NCBI GenBank assembly: GCA_964388085.1
Contig: CAYLZW010000338.1
Location: 1-5,967, forward strand
Length of the DNA stretch: 5,967 nt
Direction of reading: 5' to 3'
Source: CAYLZW01 sp964388085
Lineage (GTDB): Bacteria > Myxococcota > UBA727 > CAYLZW01
Of this stretch, positions 1-4,930 are shown piece after piece. The first letter of the stretch is position 1; the number at the start of each line of letters is the position of its first letter. The position numbers and the translations under genes are program-made. A model generated the notes under the pieces. It searched no databases, was not told the origin of the DNA, and saw nothing but the letters and a program-made list of their open reading frames with translations.

Positions 1-209
1 TACGGATCACGACGCCACCAGTCGAGCCCGATCTCTTGCGCCTTGTCGATGGAGCACACGACCAGCCGCACGCGGATCGTCAGCAGCTCTACCTCGGCGA
101 CGGAGACCTTGATGTCGCCGGCCACCACGAGGCCCTTGTCGAGCACGCGATCGAGCACATCGACGAGGCTGGTGCTGTTCTGACGGCGAGGCTGCAGATC
201 AGAAGACAT
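1..209 (-). CDS. gvpJ: GvpJ-type gas vesicle protein (GvpA/GvpJ family), 3' end off the window
   Basis: Small structural or minor-shell protein of gas vesicles, the gas-filled protein organelles used for buoyancy. The first 69 residues are visible; the C-terminus lies beyond the left edge. A polar N-terminus (1-13) leads into SLVDVLDRVLDKGLVVAGDI (14-33), the first amphipathic helix and turn of the GvpA/J fold, then KVSVAEVELLTIRVRL (34-49), the beta hairpin and start of the second helix. The ending SIDKAQEIGLDWWRRDP (53-69) is a GvpJ hallmark as I recall it; classic GvpA continues differently and lacks the EIG.DWW..DP motif. The incomplete last codon begins TA, which fits the Tyr that often follows DP in GvpJ. 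The ATG at 209-207 has GGAG (218-215) five bases upstream. It lies 230 bases downstream of the GvpF/L gene on the same strand. The family is secure; the J rather than A or S assignment is from remembered motifs. Confidence 0.86.
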   Translation of the reverse strand, partial: MSSDLQPRRQNSTSLVDVLDRVLDKGLVVAGDIKVSVAEVELLTIRVRLVVCSIDKAQEIGLDWWRRDP

Positions 210-439
210 GGGGTCTCCGTTGTCGCACAACGGCGGCCGCCTCACGAGCCCGAGGCACAAGAATTCGTCGCTTGGTTCGCGGGAGCGTCACGCGCGCGGT
301 GGCTCGCTCGACTCGCGCAAGCGAAGCACGATTGGCGACCACCACCACGCGCGGCGAACGCTGACGACGTCAATGCAATCTTTGCGTGCCACGCGGTGCA
401 ATATCTGCCGCCGATCGGCTGGTGCGCACGGACCAGGGA
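210..439 (-). other. Spacer between gvpF/L and gvpJ; possible promoter or operator region
   Basis: This 230-base stretch lacks a convincing gene: the short open frames here have no start site or composition that stands out and no recognisable product. It is the leader of the GvpJ gene, with the Shine-Dalgarno GGAG at 218-215. Around 362-401 it holds the least GC-rich stretch, including an 11-base interrupted palindrome TGACGACGTCA (362-372) and, on the minus strand, TGGCACG followed by TTGCA (391 down to 374). The latter resembles a sigma-54 site, but the two elements are two bases too far apart. A separate promoter or control point for gvpJ is plausible but not shown. No clear hairpin plus T run was seen that would end the gvpF/L transcript. 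Confidence 0.3.
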
Positions 440-1081
440 TCAAGCCGCGACCGGCGCGAACGCGTACACGGGCCACGGCCCAGTGGCGGCGATCTTGGCT
501 CCCGTGCGCGCACGCTCCTTCTCGAGCGCCCTCGCCCACTCGTCCACGAGCGCCTTCGGGACGAGGTGATACAGCGACGCGAAGGGCGCCTCGCCCTCGT
601 GAAGGCGCACCTTCTCTGCCCGCACCGTCGAGGACAACGCGCGACGAAGGTCCTGCACCGACGGGGGCAAGTGCGCCGCGCTCGTCGCGAGGCCCTCGTC
701 GCTCGCGAAGGCGGGGGCGCTGTCGTGGCCGGCGGCGACGGCACCGTCGACGCCGATGCGCAGGGTCATCTGCACGCAGCCGTCAATGAGGGCGAGCGCC
801 TCGCGCAACATGGGCGCGCGCGTTCGTAGATCCGCGGCGATGGCGTCCTCTTTGGCGAGCTGCCCGAAGCGCGCGGGCAAGGCCGCCTGCGTCGCGGCCA
901 GGCGCGTCACCACCTCGTGGTGCGCGACGAGCCGATCGCGTGTCGACTCCGGTGGGCCGTCCGCCTCTCCGACGACGGCGTACAGCTCGGCCGCGTGGAT
1001 CACGAACAGCGGCTCGGCACGGACGCCGCGCATGCCGGCGAGCGACGGAGGTCGGGCGACGATGGCGTACAGGTAGAGCAC
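440..1081 (-). CDS. gvpF: Gas vesicle protein of the GvpF/GvpL family
   Basis: Accessory protein of gas vesicle assembly; GvpF/L proteins contact the shell protein GvpA and are needed at the initiation stage. The 213-residue product is near the low end of the family's usual 210-260. Family marks are the N-terminal LYLYAIV (2-8), the conserved block HHEVVTRLAATQAALPARFG (54-73) whose His and LP.RFG are typical, the strand VQMTLRIG (103-110), and the C-terminal helix ending GAKIAATGPWPVYAFAP (194-210), the usual G-PWP-Y-FA close. The start is GTG at 1081-1079. It is supported by an exact AGGAGG nine bases upstream and by the LYLYAIV motif at once following. The gene begins one base after the stop of the receiver gene, so the two are almost certainly co-transcribed and translationally coupled. 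F and L are paralogues that I cannot separate by eye, so the symbol is provisional. Confidence 0.9.
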   Translation of the reverse strand: MLYLYAIVARPPSLAGMRGVRAEPLFVIHAAELYAVVGEADGPPESTRDRLVAHHEVVTRLAATQAALPARFGQLAKEDAIAADLRTRAPMLREALALIDGCVQMTLRIGVDGAVAAGHDSAPAFASDEGLATSAAHLPPSVQDLRRALSSTVRAEKVRLHEGEAPFASLYHLVPKALVDEWARALEKERARTGAKIAATGPWPVYAFAPVAA

Positions 1082-1082
1082 T

Positions 1083-1502
1083 TCAGCGGTCCTCCTCGAG
1101 ATTCAGCGGCGAGCTCGCGAGCACGGCTCGCACGCCGTCGGTGATGTCTTGCGGCAGACAGGGCTTCACGATGACCTCTTGGCAGCCGGCGTCGAGCGCG
1201 CGTCGCCTGTCGTCGTCGAGCGCGTGCGCCGTCAGCGCGATGACCGGCGTCGCGTGCAGATGCGGATCCCGGCGGAGCCGCCGCGTCACCTCGGTGCCGT
1301 CGAGCCCCGGCAGCGAGAGATCCATCAAGATGATGTCCGGGCGCCACTCGCGCGCGCGCCTCAGCGCCTCCGGTCCCGTCGCGGCCTCGACGACGGCGTA
1401 GCCGTCGAGCGCCAGAATGTCGCGCACGATGGCGCGCCCGTCCGGGTAGTCGTCGACGACCAAGACCAGCGGCGCTCGCTTATGCACAGCCTCAGCGATC
1501 AT
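1083..1502 (-). CDS. Stand-alone response regulator receiver protein
   Basis: A CheY/DivK-like single-domain response regulator of 139 residues with no output domain. The receiver fold spans about residues 12-130. The acidic pocket is D17-D18 in LVLVVDDYPDG, the phosphoacceptor is D61 in DIILMDLSLPGLDG, the switch Thr is T91 in VIALTAHAL, and the conserved Lys is K113 in EVIVKPC, so it should be phosphorylatable. The aromatic switch residue usually found three positions before the Lys is V110 here, and Cys residues 107 and 115 flank the Lys. The start ATG at 1502-1500 has GGAGG (1515-1511) eight bases upstream. The last codons carry the Shine-Dalgarno of gvpF/L, which follows after one base. 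With no DNA-binding domain it must act through protein contacts or a phosphorelay; the cognate histidine kinase is not in the window. A role in controlling gas vesicle genes or proteins is inferred from position only. Confidence 0.93.
   Translation of the reverse strand: MIAEAVHKRAPLVLVVDDYPDGRAIVRDILALDGYAVVEAATGPEALRRAREWRPDIILMDLSLPGLDGTEVTRRLRRDPHLHATPVIALTAHALDDDRRRALDAGCQEVIVKPCLPQDITDGVRAVLASSPLNLEEDR
1091..1096 (-). promoter_or_regulatory. Strong Shine-Dalgarno of gvpF/L inside the receiver gene
   Basis: On the minus strand AGGAGG lies nine bases before the GTG at 1081-1079 and within the last codons of the receiver gene. It is the best ribosome binding site in the window, fixes the gvpF/L start at a non-ATG codon and implies coupled translation. 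Confidence 0.8.
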
Positions 1503-1582
1503 GCTCGCTCCCTCCGCGTGGAGAGGAAGTTCTACACACTGACGACGTGCCTTGGGGGGCGCAATCGCTTGCAGCCGAGAGC
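1503..1582 (-). promoter_or_regulatory. Leader and possible promoter region of the receiver-gvp unit
   Basis: These 80 bases precede the receiver start. They hold its ribosome binding site, GGAGG at 1515-1511. On the minus strand a TGTGTAGAAC element near 1530 has a loose resemblance to an extended -10 box, but no convincing -35 sits 16-18 bases upstream. If the hairpins at 1583-1641 end the proB transcript, the gas vesicle unit needs its own promoter here. I cannot place it with confidence. Confidence 0.25.
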
Positions 1583-1641
1583 AAAATTCGCGCAGCGCCG
1601 CGCGACGCGGAGCGAAGAGCTCGCGCTGCGCTCGCGTCGCG
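1583..1641 (-). terminator. Possible intrinsic terminator downstream of proB
   Basis: Two overlapping GC-rich hairpins lie 67-125 bases past the proB stop. The larger pairs 1601-1609 (CGCGACGCG) with 1633-1641 (CGCGTCGCG), a nine-base perfect stem, and can extend inward past a one-base bulge by AGCG/CGCT (1611-1614 with 1629-1632). The smaller, 1589-1604, reads on the minus strand CGCGCG-GCGC-TGCGCG and is followed directly by AATTTT (1588-1583), a short T run in the correct direction. The two share 1601-1604, so they are alternatives. In such GC-rich DNA hairpins arise easily and a four-base T run is modest, so this is a candidate only. Confidence 0.4.
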
Positions 1642-1707
1642 GACGGCGAGGTCGGTGCTCAGCCAAAGTGTGCCGCGGACGTGGCGTCACCCGCGGCGCG
1701 GTCGTCG

Positions 1708-2832
1708 TCACTCCAACAACAGCACGAGATCGTCACGGTGCACGAGCTCCTCGGGCAAGAGCTCGCCGAGCGCGAGCCGCGCGTCGCTGCTCTTCTTCCC
1801 CGCCACCTTGCGCGCGCGCGTGGCGTCGAGGGTGACGAGCCCGCGCGCGAACACGGCGCCGTCCGACGCCGCCGCGATGTCGACGCACTCTCCCTCGGAG
1901 AAGCGGCCGCTCACCTCGCGCACGCCGGCGAACAGCAGGCTCGCGTTGCGCCGCAGCGCTTCCACCGCGCCGTCGTCGACGAGCAGGGTGCCCGCCGGCC
2001 GAAGCGTGTGCGCGATCCAGCGCTTGCGCGCGCGCGCCGGTGTCTCCGGCGGCGTCGCGAACACGCTGCCCACGTCGTCACCGCGCAGCGCGGCCGCCAA
2101 GACACCCGCGCGGCCGCCCGGCGCGATCACGGTGACGGCGCCGTGTCGTCGTGCCACCTCGGCCGCGCGCAGCTTGGTGGCCATGCCGCCGGTGCCGAGC
2201 TTCGAGGGCTTCCCCGCCAGCTTCTCCGCCGCGCCCACGTCCTCGATGAAGGGCACCCGCGTGGCCGAGGGATCGCGCGCGGGGTCGCCGCTCATCAGCC
2301 CATCCGCGCTCGTGAGCAACACCACCGCGGCGGCGTCGACGAGCCCGCACACCTCGGCGGCCAGCAGGTCGTTGTCGCCGAGCTTGATCTCCTCGACCGA
2401 GACCGTGTCGTTCTCGTTCACGATGGGCAGCACGCCGGCCTCGAGCAAGCGAGCGAGCGCCGAGCGCGCGTTCAGGTAGCGTCGTCGATCGGCCAGGTCC
2501 GCGTGCGTGAGCAGCACCTGCGCACAGGGCCGCTCATGAACGCCTTCGAGCACGTCCATCCAGCGCCGCATCAAGCGCGACTGCCCCGCCGCCGCCGCCG
2601 CCTGCAGGCCGACGAGATCGCGAGGGCGCGCGCGGAGGCCGAGGGGCTCGAGGCCGAGCGCGATGGCCCCGCTCGTGACGAGGACGACCTGACGTTGCGC
2701 GCCGACCAGCGCGGCGATGTCGTCGGCGACGCGCCCGAACGTGCCGGGGTCGCTGGCGAGCAATTGCGAACCGACCTTGACGACGACCCGGCGCGCGCGG
2801 CTGAGCGCACGGCGGGCCAGGGCCTCGCTCAC
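1708..2832 (-). CDS. proB: Glutamate 5-kinase
   Basis: Phosphorylates L-glutamate with ATP to gamma-glutamyl phosphate, the first step of proline synthesis, in the cytoplasm; activity in this family is normally inhibited by proline. The 374 residues match the usual two-domain enzyme of about 370. The amino-acid-kinase domain (about 12-265) shows RVVVKVGSQLL (15-25, Lys19), VTSGAIALG (52-60), the glutamate-binding PIVNENDTVSVEEIKLGDND (136-155), LLTSADGL (172-179) and KLGTGGMATK (211-220, Lys220). A PUA domain (about 280-365) begins GTLLVDDGAVEALRR and includes the SLLFAGV and GECVDI strands. All expected catalytic motifs are present and there is no sign of decay. The GTG start at 2832-2830 overlaps the lipoprotein stop as GTGA and sets the kinase Lys at a normal distance from the N-terminus; the ribosome binding site is weak, so coupling is likely. 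proA, the next enzyme, is not next to it in this window. Confidence 0.97.
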   Translation of the reverse strand: MSEALARRALSRARRVVVKVGSQLLASDPGTFGRVADDIAALVGAQRQVVLVTSGAIALGLEPLGLRARPRDLVGLQAAAAAGQSRLMRRWMDVLEGVHERPCAQVLLTHADLADRRRYLNARSALARLLEAGVLPIVNENDTVSVEEIKLGDNDLLAAEVCGLVDAAAVVLLTSADGLMSGDPARDPSATRVPFIEDVGAAEKLAGKPSKLGTGGMATKLRAAEVARRHGAVTVIAPGGRAGVLAAALRGDDVGSVFATPPETPARARKRWIAHTLRPAGTLLVDDGAVEALRRNASLLFAGVREVSGRFSEGECVDIAAASDGAVFARGLVTLDATRARKVAGKKSSDARLALGELLPEELVHRDDLVLLLE

Positions 2833-3929
2833 GGAGCGTCCGCCGCTTCAGGCTCCGCTCCGCCTCCCGACGGCGCCGCGCCCTCCGCGCCTTCCTTGGG
2901 CAGCGGCGCGACCAGCCCCTCCTGCTCGAGGAACGCGCGCGGCTTCACCGGCCACTTCTTGCGCACGACCTCCTCGATGGCGTCCTTCGGGACGACGATC
3001 TCGTGCTGCTTGCCCACGGCGCTGACCTCGTGCCGCAGCTTCACGCGCAGCACCGCGGGCGGCTGTTGGTCGCCGACGACGAGGCGGCCATCGAAGCTGA
3101 CCTTGAGCAGCGCGCCGGTCTCCTGGTCGACGAGCAGCTCGCCCTCACCGCCGCCCGGCTTGGCCTTCTTCCGCCAGGTACGCACGCGCTCGGAGACCCA
3201 CGCCTGCATCTCCCGCTCCGAGACCACGGGGCCCGCGTCGGGCACGCCGCCGTCGTCTTCATCGCCCTCCACGCGCGGCGGCCCCTTGGCAGCGCTCGCG
3301 AGCGAGCGCGCGGCGGCCTCCTCGTTGGGGACGTGCAGCGCGTAGCGCACGGCGGTGCGTCCCTTGTGCGTCGTCGTGCCGCGCGCCTCGAGGGTGAGCG
3401 CGTGCGCGAACAGGTCGTAGAAGGAGCGCCAGATGCCCGCCCCGTCCTCGCGCAGCTCGTTGCGCTCGCCGACGGGATCGCGGCTCGCGCGCCACTTGCC
3501 GTTGTTGTTCTTCAAGAACAGCACGCCGTTCGCGAACACGAGCTCCTGCGTGCTGCCGTCGCTCGTCGTCGTCGACACCGAGAAGTCGCCCGTCTCCGAC
3601 TGCACGATGGAGACGTCCTCGCCCGACTTCACCTTGAGGTCGCTGCGCTCGAAGCTGAGGTCTCCCTGGGTCACGAGCTTCAAGGAGCCGAGGCGGCGTG
3701 CCACCTCCGCGAACGTCATGCGGTTCACGCGATCCCGGACCGCGCGGTCGTCGGCGAGCTCGCCGCTCGGGATGACCTCCTGGCTACGTCCGATGAGGGG
3801 GTCAGGAGGCTCGGGCTTACTGAGGCGCTCTTTGGCTGCCTCGTTCTCCTCGCTCTTGCAGCCCGTGACGGCCAGCGGAGTCAGGGCGACGACGACGGCG
3901 AACAGCAGCGGAGCACGACGGCAGAACAT
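2829..3929 (-). CDS. Putative lipoprotein of unknown function
   Basis: I do not recognise the family. From ATG at 3929-3927 the product has 366 residues. The N-terminus is a lipoprotein signal: MFCRRAPLL, a hydrophobic run (8-21) and the lipobox VTGC with Cys24 as the lipidated residue. The next residue is Lys, not the Asp that retains lipoproteins in the inner membrane of enterics. A charged linker (25-55) leads into a beta-rich region with alternating hydrophobics, e.g. DVSIVQSETGDFSVSTTT and ELVFANGVLFLKNNNGKWR, and later GELLVDQETGALLKVSFDG, which recalls LolA-like or other outer-membrane-associated beta folds; that is a guess. An acidic loop (VEGDEDDGGVPD) splits it. The tail from about 335 is Ala/Gly/Glu/Pro-rich. 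A TTG 12 bases further upstream (3941) is possible but has no ribosome site; the ATG has a weak GGA seven bases before it. It follows the TPR gene after 16 bases and overlaps proB. Confidence 0.82.
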   Translation of the reverse strand: MFCRRAPLLFAVVVALTPLAVTGCKSEENEAAKERLSKPEPPDPLIGRSQEVIPSGELADDRAVRDRVNRMTFAEVARRLGSLKLVTQGDLSFERSDLKVKSGEDVSIVQSETGDFSVSTTTSDGSTQELVFANGVLFLKNNNGKWRASRDPVGERNELREDGAGIWRSFYDLFAHALTLEARGTTTHKGRTAVRYALHVPNEEAAARSLASAAKGPPRVEGDEDDGGVPDAGPVVSEREMQAWVSERVRTWRKKAKPGGGEGELLVDQETGALLKVSFDGRLVVGDQQPPAVLRVKLRHEVSAVGKQHEIVVPKDAIEEVVRKKWPVKPRAFLEQEGLVAPLPKEGAEGAAPSGGGAEPEAADAP

Positions 3930-3945
3930 GTCACGATCCAAGGGG

Positions 3946-4776
3946 TCAGGGGTTTCCGAACACGACCTGGCTCTCGAGGGTGGCGCTCTGCGGTGGCGTC
4001 AGCAGGTAGCCGGTCACCGCGGCCGCCGCGCCGCCGGCGAGGAGGGCTCCCGCGCCAGCGGCGACTCCTACCCACAACCACGGCCCCGCGCCTGGCTCTT
4101 CCTCTCCCCCCGCGCCGGCGCCGCCGCTCACGCTCCCCTGCGATCCGACGGCCGGATCCGGCAGCGCGGCCAGCTCCGGCCCGGTCAGCGAGCGCTCGAG
4201 CACGACGCCGCCGCTCGCGTCGAGCGCGACGAGCGCGACGGCGACCTCGGCCGGCAGCTCGAGCTCCATGCGCTCAGCGGCCTTGAGGCTCGGCCCGCGC
4301 TCCCCCTCGTCGTCTTGCCAGGTGATCTTGTCGATGAGGCCGGCGGCGTCTTTGAGCGCGATCCGAACGATCCGGTTCTTGCCCTCGCTGCGGTCCTCTT
4401 CGATGACCAGCTCGAGCGGCTTCTTGCCGAGCCAGAAACCCTTGGCCTCGAGGTAGGATGAGGTAAAGCGCGGGCTCAGCCCCTTCGGCAGCTCGGCGTC
4501 CGGCTGGATGGCGACCATCTTGACGAACGCCTCCCGCGCGGCGTCGGTGTCGCCGACGGCGGCCTGACACAGACCCAACAGGCGGTAGGCGTCCACGCGC
4601 TCGGGGAGCGTCGCTGGGTCCTCGAGGGCCTCCGCCGCCTGGGTCCGACACACCTCGTAGGCCAGATCCGCATAGGCCTTGCGCGCTGCGTCGAGCGCGG
4701 CGGCCTCGGCCCGCAAGGGGACCAGCACGACGACAGAGGTACACAGGAGACTGGAAAGCAGACGAAAGCGCGTCAT
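3946..4776 (-). CDS. Exported TPR-like protein with C-terminal membrane anchor
   Basis: No named family is recognised with certainty. The 276 residues show, in order: a signal peptide (1-26) with Arg3/Arg5, a hydrophobic core and a likely cleavage after AEA; a TPR-like helical region (about 27-95) with ARKAYADLAYEVCRTQAAEA and YRLLGLCQAAVGDTDAAREA, the second close to a TPR consensus; a mixed domain (about 100-195) with several strands; a Gly/Glu/Pro linker (211-231); a transmembrane segment WLWVGVAAGAGALLAGGAAA and onward (233-259); and a short tail ending VVFGNP. If the signal is cleaved, the TPR part is periplasmic and the tail cytoplasmic. The ATG at 4776-4774 has AAGG nine bases upstream. 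It heads the operon with the lipoprotein and proB and is divergent from the Ser/Thr kinase. Myxobacteria carry many TPR proteins with such a tail near kinases, so a scaffolding role in the envelope is the best inference. Confidence 0.85.
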   Translation of the reverse strand: MTRFRLLSSLLCTSVVVLVPLRAEAAALDAARKAYADLAYEVCRTQAAEALEDPATLPERVDAYRLLGLCQAAVGDTDAAREAFVKMVAIQPDAELPKGLSPRFTSSYLEAKGFWLGKKPLELVIEEDRSEGKNRIVRIALKDAAGLIDKITWQDDEGERGPSLKAAERMELELPAEVAVALVALDASGGVVLERSLTGPELAALPDPAVGSQGSVSGGAGAGGEEEPGAGPWLWVGVAAGAGALLAGGAAAAVTGYLLTPPQSATLESQVVFGNP

Positions 4777-4930
4777 CGTGCGAGACCTTAGCGAAGGGCG
4801 GACGGGAGCCGAAGAACGATATCCTGCCTCGACCGTTTGGGTGCAGGTGACGAGATCGCCCGGCTCTCAGAGCCCGGCCGCCGCGTGGGGATGTAGCGCT
4901 TTGCAGAAAGCGGAAGTCGAACGCCTGCTG
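4777..4930. promoter_or_regulatory. Divergent intergenic region between TPR operon and kinase
   Basis: These 154 bases should carry the promoters of both the minus-strand TPR-lipoprotein-proB unit and the plus-strand kinase. The only clear relatively AT-rich patch is around 4811-4825 (gaagaacgatatcct). On the minus strand it contains TATCGT, a four-of-six -10 match, without a good -35. A perfect inverted repeat at 4862-4874 lies toward the kinase. The kinase frame has no stop anywhere in this region, so its 5' boundary is uncertain: GTG 4841, GTG 4847 and TTG 4901 are in-frame alternatives to ATG 4931. Confidence 0.45.
4862..4874. repeat. Inverted repeat GGCTCT-C-AGAGCC upstream of the kinase
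   Basis: Perfect six-base arms around a single central base, extendable by CC/GG (4860-4861 with 4876-4877) across one unpaired base at 4875. As DNA it has the size and symmetry of a dimeric repressor operator; as RNA it could form only a short stem with a five-base loop. It lies 56 bases before ATG 4931 and 26 before the alternative TTG 4901. One copy was seen. Confidence 0.4.

Noticed and set aside
374..391. Sigma-54 promoter for gvpJ (TGGCACG ... TTGCA on the minus strand)
   Set aside because: The GG and GC are separated by 12 bases instead of the required 10, a spacing sigma-54 does not normally tolerate.
288..539. 83-codon minus-strand frame across the gvpF/L 3' end and the spacer
   Set aside because: It overlaps the conserved C-terminus of GvpF/L in another frame, and its product is Arg-rich with no family resemblance.
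1552..3345. 597-codon plus-strand open frame opposite proB and the lipoprotein
   Set aside because: Arg/Ala/His-rich, no domain, covers a complete proB on the other strand; an antisense shadow of high-GC codon usage.
3930..3941. TTG start at 3941 for the lipoprotein, adding four residues
   Set aside because: No ribosome binding site precedes it. The ATG at 3929 has a weak GGA at suitable distance and gives a more typical lipoprotein signal peptide.
3003..4286. 427-codon plus-strand open frame opposite the lipoprotein and TPR genes
   Set aside because: Composition is low-complexity Arg/Ala/Leu and it spans two real genes and their junction on the minus strand.
4891..4896. ATG directly followed by TAG after GGGG upstream of the kinase, resembling a start-stop regulatory element
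   Set aside because: The purine run abuts the ATG with no spacing for ribosome binding, so a chance occurrence is more likely.
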